A stretch of 64,000 bases of DNA from the NCBI RefSeq assembly GCF_036226925.1, contig NZ_CP109031.1, positions 7,254,001 to 7,318,000 of the forward strand, given 5' to 3'. Source of the DNA: Streptomyces sp. NBC_00659. Its GTDB lineage: Bacteria > Actinomycetota > Actinomycetes > Streptomycetales > Streptomycetaceae. Positions 12,447-20,664 of the stretch are shown here, piece by piece (position 1 is the stretch's first letter; each line of letters opens with the position of its first letter). Under the pieces are notes generated by a model, which was given only the letters and a program-made list of their open reading frames with translations, had not been told where the DNA came from and did not search any database. The position numbers and the translations under genes were made by a program.

Positions 12447-13958
12447 ATGCCAGACCTGCCTACCCCCCAGGACGCCGCCGAGGCCGCGCTGTTCTCGGAG
12501 TGCTGGGACGCGGTCCTGTCGTACGCCGATCTGTGCACGTCCGGCTCCGCCGCGGCCGGCCAGTTGGCAACCGAGGCGTTCACCCATGGCATCCATGAGG
12601 CGCGCTCGGTCACGGCCCGCACGAAGACCACCGGTCGCAGAAACCCCGGGCTGCCCCGGATTCCCCTGCTGCTGAACTCGGTTCGGACCACCGCCGCCGC
12701 CTGGGAGGCACACGGCCAGGGACACCGGCTGGACCCGGACCTCAGGCTGTGGCTCAACTCCGAGAAGGCCGCCCGCTACACCGGGCCTCCGCTGCACCGC
12801 CCGATCGCCCTGCGCGGCCTGAAGGACCTTCAGGAACCCGACGCGGCCCTGTTGTGGCTGGTGGAGGTGGAGGCGCTCCCGCTGCCCGCGGTGGCCCGGC
12901 GGCTCGGTCTCGACCCGGTGGCGGCCGCCGAGGAACTCGGCCAGGTGCGGGCGCTGTTCAGGGACCGGTGCCATCGCAACCACCTCGACACACCGATGGA
13001 CGCCAACTGCCGCAGCTACGCCCGGCTTCTCGACGCGGTCACCCGTTCGCCGGGCGCCGAGACGCCCGAGGACCTCTCGCAGCACCTCTCCCGGTGCGTG
13101 GAGTGCGCCGAGGCCGCGGCCTGTCTGCGGCTGCACGGCGGTGGACTCCCCGCAGCGCTCGCGGGCGGGGTGATCGGCTGGGGCGGCCTCGCCTATCTGG
13201 AACGCAGGCGCCGCGCCGCCGAAGCGGGGCTGGCCGGCGGTCGTACGGACGCGGCCGCGGACACCGGTATCGCCGAGATCAGGGAGGCCGCGCCCCGGAT
13301 CGGCCGCACCGGACTGCTGGTCGCCGCCGTCATCGTCTCCGGCCTCGCCCTCACCGTCTCCCTGATGCCCTTCGGCGCCGGGGACGGTGGCGCCGCTTCC
13401 GCGCGCGGAGGCTCGGCCGAAGGCCGGCCGGTGGCCGACTCGGGCGTGTCGTCCCCGTCGGCGACCACCCGAGGCGAGGGCACACTCGTCTCGCCGGAAC
13501 CCGTGGAATCCAGCGCCGACGCGAGCTCGAAGCCCGACCCCGAACCCCAGGGCACGTCCTCGTCCCCGGCCCACGCCACCAAGGGAACCTCGGGCTCCAA
13601 GGGCTCCACGACGCCCCCGGACTCCACGAAGGGCCCCGCCGCGTCCTGCCAGGTGAAGTACGACGTCGTCGACCAGTGGACGGACGGTTTCCAGGCCAGT
13701 GTCACCGTCACGTCCGTCGAAGCCCTCGACTCCTGGGAGATCGGCTGGACCTTCGACGACGGGCAGCGGGTCACACAGATGTGGGACGGCACGGTCGCCC
13801 AGGACGGCTCCCGGGTGACCGCGACCGCCGCCGACTACAACAAGTCGGTCGCCGCGGGCGGATCCTTCGCCGTCGGCTTCCTCGGCACCTGGCACGACGG
13901 GAACACGACCCCGGAAGCGTTCACGCTCAACGGGGGACGCTGCACGACGGCTCACTGA
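12447..13958 (+). CDS. Membrane protein fusing sigma-like region, HxxxCxxC motif and exported CBM2 domain
   Basis: 503 residues. Residues 10-180 look like an ECF sigma-type protein, with a region-4-like helix-turn-helix at about 130-178 (LPAVARRLGLDPVAAAEELG). HLSRCVEC at 213-220 resembles the zinc motif of anti-sigma factors. One membrane span lies at about 288-308 (LLVAAVIVSGLALTVSL), then a Ser/Thr/Pro linker, then a family 2 cellulose-binding module at about 403-499 flanked by Cys residues. Topology would put the regulator half inside and the carbohydrate-binding half outside. ATG at 12447 is fixed by CAGGAG six bases upstream. A carbohydrate sensor role is inference. Confidence 0.85.
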   Translation: MPDLPTPQDAAEAALFSECWDAVLSYADLCTSGSAAAGQLATEAFTHGIHEARSVTARTKTTGRRNPGLPRIPLLLNSVRTTAAAWEAHGQGHRLDPDLRLWLNSEKAARYTGPPLHRPIALRGLKDLQEPDAALLWLVEVEALPLPAVARRLGLDPVAAAEELGQVRALFRDRCHRNHLDTPMDANCRSYARLLDAVTRSPGAETPEDLSQHLSRCVECAEAAACLRLHGGGLPAALAGGVIGWGGLAYLERRRRAAEAGLAGGRTDAAADTGIAEIREAAPRIGRTGLLVAAVIVSGLALTVSLMPFGAGDGGAASARGGSAEGRPVADSGVSSPSATTRGEGTLVSPEPVESSADASSKPDPEPQGTSSSPAHATKGTSGSKGSTTPPDSTKGPAASCQVKYDVVDQWTDGFQASVTVTSVEALDSWEIGWTFDDGQRVTQMWDGTVAQDGSRVTATAADYNKSVAAGGSFAVGFLGTWHDGNTTPEAFTLNGGRCTTAH

Positions 13959-13984
13959 GCTGCCGGTCAACGGGAGACACCGCA

Positions 13985-14005
13985 CGGCAGCTCGCCGAGC
14001 TGCCG
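13985..14005. terminator. Hairpin after CBM2 protein gene
   Basis: CGGCAGCTC and GAGCTGCCG form a nine-base-pair stem with loop GCC. A third copy, GAGCTGCCG at 13957 overlapping the stop codon, could pair with the same CGGCAGCTC arm, giving two mutually exclusive hairpins. Confidence 0.55.
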
Positions 14006-14091
14006 GCCCGGACCCGTCCTCCGGCCGGACCCTCGGATCCGCCGGCACATCCCTTTGGCCGAGGGCCCGACCGGCCGAGGTCTTAATTCGA

Positions 14092-14122
14092 TTGACGGGC
14101 CCGAGGGGCCCCCGGATACAGT
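14092..14122 (+). promoter_or_regulatory. Putative vegetative promoter of mini-ORF/rsgA
   Basis: TTGACG at 14092 and TACAGT at 14117 resemble HrdB -35 and -10 boxes. The 19-base spacer is slightly long (GATACA at 14115 would give 17). It lies 55 bases before the small ORF's start. Confidence 0.4.
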
Positions 14123-14176
14123 TCACACGTCGGCGTAGAGGCGTTGACTTCGAGAGAGTTCCAGGAGGTGTGACCG

Positions 14177-14248
14177 ATGGCTGTCGTTGCGATGGGCGCT
14201 GCCCGCATCCAGAAGTTCATCAAGTCCACCTCCGTGGCCGCCGGCTGA
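14177..14248 (+). CDS. 23-residue mini-ORF in rsgA leader
   Basis: Encodes a 23-residue peptide beginning MAVVAMGAARIQKF and ending STSVAAG. A very strong ribosome site, AGGAGG, lies just upstream (14163-14168), better than the one of rsgA itself. The peptide has a short hydrophobic stretch and an amphipathic basic middle. It ends 61 bases before rsgA, whose ribosome site sits in a small hairpin. It may be a translated leader that affects rsgA expression, or an independent small protein; nothing in the sequence decides between them. Confidence 0.5.
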   Translation: MAVVAMGAARIQKFIKSTSVAAG

Positions 14249-14290
14249 CCTTCCTTCTTCTTCGCGCCGCAGTGCGCGTCGCCGGGGCCG

Positions 14291-14303
14291 CCCTTGTGAA
14301 GGG
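14291..14303 (+). promoter_or_regulatory. Hairpin overlapping rsgA ribosome site
   Basis: CCCTT and AAGGG form a five-base-pair stem with loop GTG. The AAGGG arm is part of the only plausible Shine-Dalgarno sequence for the TTG start at 14310, so the hairpin could limit initiation. It is short, so the effect may be weak. Confidence 0.35.
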
Positions 14304-14309
14304 TCTCCC

Positions 14310-15425
14310 TTGACTTCCAGCTCCGCTTTCCCGACCCCGTCCGCCTCTCTGGGCCTCTCCCCGCTCGTTCCGTACGGCTGGGACGACGTCTGGGCGGACG
14401 AGTTCGCTCCCTACGACTCCGAAGGGCTCGTCGCCGGACGGGTGATCCGGGTGGACCGCGGCCAGTGCGACGTGGCCACCGCCGACGGCGTCATCCGCGC
14501 CGACACCGCGTTCGTGACACCGCACGATCCGATGCGCGTCGTGTGCACCGGCGACTGGGTGGCCGTCGAGCCGGCCGGCAACCCGCGCTACGTACGGGCG
14601 TATCTGCCCCGCCGTACGGCCTTCGTGCGCTCCACCTCCTCCAAGCGGTCCGAGGGGCAGATCCTCGCGGCCAACGTCGACCACGCCGTCGTGGCCGTCT
14701 CGCTCGCCGTCGAACTCGACCTGGGACGCGTCGAACGCTTCCTCGCGCTGGCCTGGGAGTCCGGCGCACAGCCCGTGGTCGTCCTCACCAAGGCGGACCT
14801 GGTTCCGGAGGCGGCGACCCTCGCGCACCTCGTCCAGGACGTGGAGACCGCCGCGCCCGGGGTTCCCGTGCTCGCCGTCAGCTCCTCGACGGGGGCCGGG
14901 CTCGACATCCTGGAAGCCGTGCTGGCCGGCGGTACGGCAGTGCTGCTCGGGCAGTCCGGCGCGGGCAAGTCGACCCTGGCCAACGCGTTGCTGGGCGAGG
15001 ACGTCATGGACGTGCAGGCCACCCGCGACATGGACGGAAAGGGACGGCACACCACGACGACCCGCAACCTCCTCGTGCTGCCGGGCGGCGGTGTCCTCAT
15101 CGACACACCGGGGCTGCGCGGCGTCGGGCTCTGGGACGCCGGGACCGGGGTCGGGCAGGTGTTCGCCGAGATCGAGGAGTTCGCCGCCGACTGCCGGTTC
15201 CAGGACTGCGCCCATGTCGCCGAGCCCGGGTGCGCGGTGCTGGCGGCCGTCGACTCCGGCGAGCTGCCGGAGCGACGGCTGGAGAGCTACCGCAAGCTGC
15301 TCCGCGAGAACCAGCGGATCGTCGCCAAGACGGACGCACGGGTGCGTGCCGAGATCCGCCGTGACTGGAAGCGCAAGGGGGCCGAGGGCCGCGCCGCGAT
15401 GGAGGCCAAGCGCGGAAACCGGTAG
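14310..15425 (+). CDS. rsgA: Ribosome small-subunit-dependent GTPase A
   Basis: GTPase that checks late maturation of the 30S subunit. 371 residues. An OB-like N-terminal domain is followed by a circularly permuted GTPase: G4 VVLTKADL, G5-like VSSSTG, G1 P-loop GQSGAGKSTL, G2/switch region with HTTTTR, and G3 DTPGLRG. The C-terminal zinc domain has CRFQDCAHVAEPGC. The order G4-G1-G3 is diagnostic. TTG at 14310 has GAAGGG six bases before it; longer in-frame extension to 14187 would overlap the mini-ORF and lacks homology. Confidence 0.92.
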   Translation: MTSSSAFPTPSASLGLSPLVPYGWDDVWADEFAPYDSEGLVAGRVIRVDRGQCDVATADGVIRADTAFVTPHDPMRVVCTGDWVAVEPAGNPRYVRAYLPRRTAFVRSTSSKRSEGQILAANVDHAVVAVSLAVELDLGRVERFLALAWESGAQPVVVLTKADLVPEAATLAHLVQDVETAAPGVPVLAVSSSTGAGLDILEAVLAGGTAVLLGQSGAGKSTLANALLGEDVMDVQATRDMDGKGRHTTTTRNLLVLPGGGVLIDTPGLRGVGLWDAGTGVGQVFAEIEEFAADCRFQDCAHVAEPGCAVLAAVDSGELPERRLESYRKLLRENQRIVAKTDARVRAEIRRDWKRKGAEGRAAMEAKRGNR

Positions 15426-15477
15426 CGAGGTCGGGGTTGCCGCCGGGCCCGGTTCGCCGCCGGGCCCGGGGCCTCGC
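15425..15477. terminator. Hairpin terminator after rsgA
   Basis: CGGGCCCGG (15444) pairs with CCGGGCCCG (15460) around TTCGCCG; outer arms GCGAGG and CCTCGC extend the structure. Confidence 0.55.
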
Positions 15478-15542
15478 CCGGCTGGGGGTGCCGTGTCCGA
15501 TTTCCGCCAGCCCTGTCGTTCGGGCCGGGCCACACTGGAAGG

Positions 15543-17027
15543 GTGAACGACGAGGACACCAGGTACGAGGACACCAGGTACGAGGCCGTGCGGAGCCGGG
15601 ACGCCCGGTTCGACGGGGAGTTCTTCTTCGCCGTGCGGACCACGGGGATCTACTGCCGGCCGAGCTGCCCCGCGGTGACGCCGAAGCGGCTCAACGTGCG
15701 GTTCTACCCGACGGCCGCAGCCGCGCAGGGCTCGGGTTTCCGGGCCTGCCGCCGTTGCCGCCCGGACGCGGTGCCGGGCTCCGCGGCCTGGAACGTACGG
15801 GCCGATGTCGTCGGTCGCGCCATGCGCCTGATCGGCGACGGTGTGGTGGACCGCGAGGGCGTGGCCGGTCTCGCCGCACGGCTCGGCTACAGCACCCGCC
15901 AGGTCCAGCGGCAGCTCACGGCCGAGGTCGGCGCCGGTCCGGTCGCGCTGGCCAGGGCCCAGCGGGCGCACACCGCGCGGATCCTCCTCCAGACCACCGA
16001 ACTCCCCGTCACACACATCGCTTTCGCCGCGGGGTTCGCCAGCGTCCGTCAGTTCAACGACACGATCCGCACGGTCTACGCGTCGACGCCGAGCCAGTTG
16101 CGCGTGGCGGCGCCGCGCACGGGTCCCACCGCCCGGAGCGCGGCCACCCCCGCCGGGGGTGTCCCGCTCCGGCTCGCCCACCGGGGTCCCTACCGGTCCA
16201 CCGCCGTCTTCGACCTGCTGGCCGCCGAGGCCGTACCGGGTGTCGAGGCTGTCGACGGCGGCCGGGGCCGTCGTACGTACCGCCGGACGCTGCGGCTGCC
16301 GTACGGCACGGGAATCGTGGCCGTCGAGGAGCGGCCGGGCGCCGCCGCGGGCCGCCCCCGTACCGGCGGGGCGGGCCGGACCGCGGGAACACACGGCCCC
16401 GGCGCCGCCGCCCACCCCGGCGGCTGGCTCGACGCCCGGCTGCACCTCACCGATCTCCGGGACCTCACCACCGCAGTGCAGCGGCTGCGGCGCCTGTTCG
16501 ACCTCGACGCCGATCCCTACGCCGTCGACGAGAGGCTGGGAGCGGACGCGCGGCTGGGCCCGCTGGTCGCGGCGCGGCCGGGCCTGCGCTCGCCGGGCGC
16601 CGCCGATCCGGACGAACTGGCGGTACGGGCGCTGGTCGGGGCGGCGGAGGCCGAGCGGCTGGTGCTGCGGTACGGCAAGACGCTGGACGCCGAGTGCGAG
16701 ACGCTCACCCATCTCTTCCCCGAGGCCGCCGTCCTCGCGGAGGCGGAGCCCGGCGGCCCGCTCGGCGCGCTGACCACGGCCCTCGCCGACGGCACCCTGC
16801 GGCTCGACCCGGGCGCGGACCGGGAAGAGGCACGGGCGGCGCTGCTCGCACTGCCCGGAATGGGCGAGGGCACCGCCGCCGTCATCCGCACCCGGGCCCT
16901 CGGCGACCCGGACGTGGCACCCCCCGACGTGGACGCCCCGGACACCTGGCGGCCCTGGCGCTCGTACGCCGTCGGACATCTGAGGGCGGCGGGCGAGTAC
17001 CCGGCCGGCGGCGAGCCGAACCGGTGA
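15543..17027 (+). CDS. AdaA-AlkA fusion: methylphosphotriester-sensing regulator with DNA glycosylase domain
   Basis: Responds to DNA alkylation. 494 residues. The N-terminal Ada zinc domain has C38, C42, C69 and C72 (GIYCRPSCPA, CRRC), where C38 takes the methyl group from phosphotriesters. An AraC helix-turn-helix follows (about 85-190), then an AlkA N-terminal domain and the helix-hairpin-helix LLALPGMGEGTAAVI. The segment after it is short: DPDVAPPDVDAP runs almost directly into the conserved WRPWRSYAV, whereas AlkA enzymes usually have some 15-20 more residues around the catalytic aspartate. Glycosylase activity is therefore uncertain. GTG start at 15543; a 15-base tandem repeat occurs at codons 4-13. 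Confidence 0.88.
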   Translation: MNDEDTRYEDTRYEAVRSRDARFDGEFFFAVRTTGIYCRPSCPAVTPKRLNVRFYPTAAAAQGSGFRACRRCRPDAVPGSAAWNVRADVVGRAMRLIGDGVVDREGVAGLAARLGYSTRQVQRQLTAEVGAGPVALARAQRAHTARILLQTTELPVTHIAFAAGFASVRQFNDTIRTVYASTPSQLRVAAPRTGPTARSAATPAGGVPLRLAHRGPYRSTAVFDLLAAEAVPGVEAVDGGRGRRTYRRTLRLPYGTGIVAVEERPGAAAGRPRTGGAGRTAGTHGPGAAAHPGGWLDARLHLTDLRDLTTAVQRLRRLFDLDADPYAVDERLGADARLGPLVAARPGLRSPGAADPDELAVRALVGAAEAERLVLRYGKTLDAECETLTHLFPEAAVLAEAEPGGPLGALTTALADGTLRLDPGADREEARAALLALPGMGEGTAAVIRTRALGDPDVAPPDVDAPDTWRPWRSYAVGHLRAAGEYPAGGEPNR

Positions 17028-17060
17028 CGGTCCGCCGACCCGGCACGTCCGTGTGGACGT

Positions 17061-17429
17061 TCAGTCGTCGAGGCCCCAGCTGTGGATCCGCCGCGGATGG
17101 ATCCGGATCAGTTCCTCGCTGAAGTGGGGCCCCAAGTCGTGCGCACCGGTGAGGAGTTCCGCCTCTCCGCGGATGTCGATGCCTCGTACCTTCCATGGTT
17201 TGAGGCTGACGATGTCGTCGACGACGAGGGCGACTCTCGGGTTCTTCCGGAGGTTGCGCCATTTCTTCGTGGTGCCCATCGCGTAGCCGCCGATCAGGAT
17301 CGTCCCGTCCTCCTGGGGGAAGTAGCCGACGGGGTTGGCCTGGGGCTGCCCGAGAGGGTCGACGGTGGCCAGCCGTCCCAGCCGCTGCGACCTCAGATAC
17401 GCGCGCTCGGCCTCACTGAATTCGGTCAT
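17061..17429 (-). CDS. PPOX-class split-barrel flavin/F420-dependent oxidoreductase
   Basis: 122 residues with the split beta-barrel pattern of the pyridoxamine-phosphate-oxidase superfamily: LGRLATVDPLGQPQANPVGY, then TKKWRNLRKNPRVALVVDD and a C-terminal HPRRIHSWGLDD that fits the actinobacterial F420-binding subgroup. It probably reduces a small substrate with F420 or FMN; which one is not visible. The ATG at 17429 gives the usual N-terminus MTEFSEAERAYL. It is convergent with the AdaA-AlkA gene. Confidence 0.82.
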   Translation of the reverse strand: MTEFSEAERAYLRSQRLGRLATVDPLGQPQANPVGYFPQEDGTILIGGYAMGTTKKWRNLRKNPRVALVVDDIVSLKPWKVRGIDIRGEAELLTGAHDLGPHFSEELIRIHPRRIHSWGLDD

Positions 17430-17606
17430 GACAGCAGCCAAACACGCCCTGGCCTGCCCGCGCATCGGGTTCAGGTCCTAGGGCTCAAGGAGGAGGGCGG
17501 TGGGGAGATCCGGTGGGGAGATCCGGTCCCGGCCGGGACCGTTCGGGTGCGTCCGACAGTGTGATGATGTGATGCGGGGGTGCGTGGGTGGGGAATCGAT
17601 CGGCGC

Positions 17607-18905
17607 ATGTCCCGCGCGATCATGTTCCGGCGTCTCCTCGTCCCCCTGGCGGCCGCCCTGGTCCTCACCTCGACGGGGGTGATCGCCGAAGCGCGGTCCG
17701 CGCCCGGCCGGAGCGCTCCGAAACCGGCCCGGACCTGGACGGGGACCTGGGAGGCGGCGGCCTCCGGTACGGTGCCCGCGCTGCCCGGTGCCTCGATCCG
17801 CAATGTCGTCCACACCAGCGTCGGCGGTCGGGCCGCGCGCGTCCGGCTGTCCAACCGGCTCGGCACCAAGCCGCTCCAACTCGGTTCTGTGTCCCTGGCG
17901 TTGCAGCGACCGGGCGAGCCGGGGAGCCCCCGGGCCGTCGTGGGCTCCGTGCGCGCGGTCACCTTCGGCGGAGCCAGGTCGGTCACCGTCCCCGCCGGCC
18001 GGGACCTGGTCAGTGATCCCGTCGCCCTGGCCGTCCCCGCCGACGCCAACCTGCTGGTCTCGGTGCACACCCCGGCCGATTCCGGCCCGGCGACCCACCA
18101 CCGCTCCGCGCTCCAGGCCAACTTCGTCGCACCCGGGGCCGATCGGACCGCCCAGGAGAGCGGCGCGGCCTACACCAGCACCGTCTCCAGCTGGTACTAC
18201 GTGACCGGCGTCGATGTGTTCGGTGCCCCGGCCGCCGGCAGCGTCGTCGCGCTCGGCGACTCGATCACCGACGGCACCGGCTCCTCGTCCGACGCCAACC
18301 ACCGCTGGCCCGACCGGCTCGCCGCCCGGCTGCGCGGACTTCCCGCGCACCGCGGAACCGGCGTCCTCAACGCGGGGATCTCCGGGAACCGCGTCCTGCT
18401 CGACGGCCGGGGCCCGAGCGCCCTGACCCGCCTGGACACCGACGTCTTCTCCCGCGCGGGCGTCCGCACGTTGATCGTGCTGGAGGGCATCAACGACATC
18501 AAGGGAACCCCGGAGCAGACGGACCCACGCGTTCTGGAAGACGCCTACCGGCTCATCGTGCGCCGCGCCCACGCCCGTGGCATCAGGGTCATCGGCGGCA
18601 CGATCACCCCGTACGCCGGTCATGGCGCGTACACTCCGGCCCGGGAAGCCGTGCGGCAGGCGGTCAACGCCGCCATCCGTACCCACCGGATCTTCGACGG
18701 CGTCACGGACTTCGACGCCGCCGTGCGCGACCCGGCCCGCCCGAGCCGGATCCTCCCCGCCTACGACCCCGGGGACCACCTGCACTTCAACGACGCCGGC
18801 ATGCGCGCGCTGGCCGACGCGATCGACCTGCGGACCCTGATGCCGAAGCCGTCCGGGCTCCGGACCCGGGCGAGGGCCAGGAGAAACCGCGCAGCTCACG
18901 GGTAG
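17607..18905 (+). CDS. Secreted SGNH/GDSL-type hydrolase
   Basis: Predicted extracellular esterase or lipase, 432 residues. A signal peptide covers about residues 1-30 (RRLLVPLAAALVLTSTGVIAEA). A beta-rich N-terminal domain (about 40-205) precedes the SGNH domain: block I GDSITDG with Ser219, block II SGNR, block III GINDIKG and block V DHLHFND carrying the Asp/His pair. The arrangement matches large Streptomyces GDSL hydrolases acting on ester groups of polysaccharides or lipids, but the substrate is not evident. ATG at 17607 is chosen over the earlier GTG-type start because the signal peptide begins there. Confidence 0.88.
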   Translation: MSRAIMFRRLLVPLAAALVLTSTGVIAEARSAPGRSAPKPARTWTGTWEAAASGTVPALPGASIRNVVHTSVGGRAARVRLSNRLGTKPLQLGSVSLALQRPGEPGSPRAVVGSVRAVTFGGARSVTVPAGRDLVSDPVALAVPADANLLVSVHTPADSGPATHHRSALQANFVAPGADRTAQESGAAYTSTVSSWYYVTGVDVFGAPAAGSVVALGDSITDGTGSSSDANHRWPDRLAARLRGLPAHRGTGVLNAGISGNRVLLDGRGPSALTRLDTDVFSRAGVRTLIVLEGINDIKGTPEQTDPRVLEDAYRLIVRRAHARGIRVIGGTITPYAGHGAYTPAREAVRQAVNAAIRTHRIFDGVTDFDAAVRDPARPSRILPAYDPGDHLHFNDAGMRALADAIDLRTLMPKPSGLRTRARARRNRAAHG

Positions 18906-19212
18906 CCGTGCGTACCGTCCGTCCCAGGACGGCATCCCAGGGCTCCCTGTTTCCACAGGTCAACAGGGGTGGGACGGTCCCACCGTCCCAAGTGTGTGGC
19001 GGCTGTTGTCGGGGGTCCCCGGCGTCCTGGAAGCTGTGGGTGTCGCACCGGCCGAGGCGGCACGACCGCCCCGCAGACGCCAACGACACCCTCCACCTTC
19101 CGCCTGTGCACCAGGACATCTCTGTGCCCGGGCGGGGTTCGGCACCCCACAGCACTCGCCGTCTCGCGACGCGGAGAACACCCGCGTTCGGACCGGAGAA
19201 GGAAGCCACACC
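18906..19212. other. Leader region shared with the 21397 gene
   Basis: 307 bases without a gene. It includes the 20-base element TCCCAGGACGGCATCCCAGG (18922-18941, also at 21062) and a 24-base identical block (19030-19053, also at 21172-21195) in the same order, so the leaders of the genes at 19213 and 21397 are related by duplication. An inverted repeat, TGGGACGGT/ACCGTCCCA, sits at 18971-18989. Confidence 0.7.
18922..18941. repeat. 20-base dispersed repeat, copy 1
   Basis: TCCCAGGACGGCATCCCAGG. Identical at 21062-21081 and, except for the first base, at 30166-30184. It contains CCCAGG twice. Its nature is not recognised. Confidence 0.75.
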
Positions 19213-19827
19213 ATGAACAGGAACACCCCCGCACGTCGTCGTCCGGGCCGCCGCGTGGCCGTCGCCGCCGGCCTCGTCCTGGCCCTCGGACTCGGTGCGG
19301 CGGCGCAGGCGTCCGCAGCCGAACCGCGCATGGCCACCGGCAAGGCCGGCGCTTCGGCCCCGTCCACCGCCCTCTCCGACTCGGGCGCGTCGCTGTCCGG
19401 CCGCCAGATGATCCGGGTACTGAAGTCCCTTCTGCCCAAGAGCGGGAAGATCTCCGACGAGCAGAGCCAGGAAGGCTACGCCGCACTGGTCTGGGACGAC
19501 GGCCACGGACAGAGCATGATCGGGGTGAACGCCCAGCACGACATGGGCGACGTCCTCGCCGGGCGAATGGGCTGCGAGGGCGAGTACATCGAGTGCCAGG
19601 CACTGACCCTGGCCGACGGCACCCTGGTGAAGCGGGCCGAGCGGGCGTCCGAAAAGGGCGGCTCGGCCGTGGTGTGGCTGGTCGACACCCTCCACCCCGA
19701 CGGCCGCCGGGTCGTCGTCCAGGAGGTGAACTCCACCATCGAGGGCGGACCGGTGACGCGTCCGCAGCCCCCGCTCACACTCGACCGGCTGCAGACCATC
19801 GCGCTCGACTCCCGATGGGCGGGCTGA
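19213..19827 (+). CDS. Secreted protein of unknown function
   Basis: 204 residues. The signal peptide is MNRNTPARRRPGRR followed by a hydrophobic core and cleavage near QASAA (residue 35). The mature part has no family I recognise; it is mixed polar with two cysteines close together (GCEGEYIEC) that could form a disulfide. The N-terminal 33 residues closely match those of the product starting at 21397 (NTxARRRPGRR, AVAAGLVLA), while the mature parts do not. GAGAAGGAAG lies upstream of the ATG. Confidence 0.78.
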   Translation: MNRNTPARRRPGRRVAVAAGLVLALGLGAAAQASAAEPRMATGKAGASAPSTALSDSGASLSGRQMIRVLKSLLPKSGKISDEQSQEGYAALVWDDGHGQSMIGVNAQHDMGDVLAGRMGCEGEYIECQALTLADGTLVKRAERASEKGGSAVVWLVDTLHPDGRRVVVQEVNSTIEGGPVTRPQPPLTLDRLQTIALDSRWAG

Positions 19828-20014
19828 ACCGAGAGCGGTGAATCCGGGGCACCGTCCAGGGAGCGCCCCGCCCCCTGGAGCAGCCGTCCGTACATCGCTG
19901 AACAAGCCCTTCAGGTCTCCTGACCGCCTGAACGACGACTCCGTACGTTCCGGCACCGAAGACCAACGCCCTTTATCCGTAACCGAGTTCCTGCTTAGTC
20001 ACCTGGGAGTGAAT

Positions 20015-20467
20015 GTGAGAAAGAGTCTTGCTGCCGCGGCAGTTCTCGCCGCGTCCGCGCTGAACCTGGCGCTCCTGTCCGCGCCTGCTTCGGCCGGCAC
20101 CTGCGACACTTCGGGATGCGGTGGTGAGGTGAGCAACAACACCGCCTACTCCGTGTCGATCTCGAACTGTTGGGCCGACAGCTACGGCACGTACGAGAAC
20201 GGGGACAATCTCCCCTGCCACGGCAACCCGGTCCGGGTGGCCAACGTGCCCAACGCCCGGATCTGGCTGGATCCACACGGATGGTCGGGTTCGAGCAAGT
20301 ACTCGAAGTTCTATGACACCGACGCTGTGAAGTTCCCCGCGAACTGTGTCACCAAGTGGCACTGGTGGGGTGGCGGCACCCAGACGACGAACCGCAACGG
20401 CGCGGCCAGCATGTGGATGAAGATCAACAGCGCTCAGCACATCTACATCGACTCCCTGTCCTGCTGA
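20015..20467 (+). CDS. Small secreted cysteine- and tryptophan-rich protein
   Basis: 150 residues. MRKSLAAAAVLAASALNLALLSAPASAG is a signal peptide with a clear ASA-G site. The mature part has cysteines at CDTSGC, NCW, LPC, NCV and the C-terminal SC, consistent with disulfides, and an aromatic segment KWHWWGGG. It resembles small extracellular Streptomyces proteins of unknown role; an inhibitor or cell-surface role cannot be shown. The GTG at 20015 is preferred over 20009 because GGGAG lies five bases before it. Confidence 0.8.
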   Translation: MRKSLAAAAVLAASALNLALLSAPASAGTCDTSGCGGEVSNNTAYSVSISNCWADSYGTYENGDNLPCHGNPVRVANVPNARIWLDPHGWSGSSKYSKFYDTDAVKFPANCVTKWHWWGGGTQTTNRNGAASMWMKINSAQHIYIDSLSC

Positions 20468-20508
20468 CGGTCTGATACGGATCGCATCGCCGTACCAGCG
20501 ATGTCGCC

Positions 20509-20535
20509 GTGGGTTCACATCCCACACCCACCGCA
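20509..20535 (+). other. tRNA 3'-end-like remnant
   Basis: GTGGG-TTCACAT-CCCAC looks like a T-stem and seven-base T-loop, followed by a seven-base ACCCACC acceptor-like strand and GCA. No 5' half with GGTGGGT is present, so this is not a functional tRNA. The loop has C where tRNAs have invariant A58. Confidence 0.35.
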
Positions 20536-20581
20536 CGCGAACGACCCCTGACCGGGTAGATCGGTCAGGGGTCGTTCGCGT
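20535..20581. terminator. Perfect 20-base-pair hairpin terminator
   Basis: ACGCGAACGACCCCTGACCG (20535-20554) is exactly complementary to 20562-20581 with loop GGTAGAT. It can end transcription of the 20015 gene and of the opposite-strand gene at 20665. Confidence 0.8.
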
Positions 20582-20664
20582 GACCGTTGTCCTGTCCGCC
20601 GGTGACCGTGACTCCCCGCCGTCTCCCGACCGAACGGGCACGGGAGCGGCGCGTCGTCCGGCGG

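Noticed and set aside
9668..12757. 1029-codon open frame on the minus strand
   Set aside because: Only the last 282 codons (alpha/beta hydrolase) are coding; the rest is antisense to the radical SAM and CBM2 genes, an effect of high GC.
14220..16979. 919-codon minus-strand frame across rsgA and the AdaA-AlkA gene
   Set aside because: Low-complexity Gly/Arg/Pro translation, antisense to two well-recognised genes.
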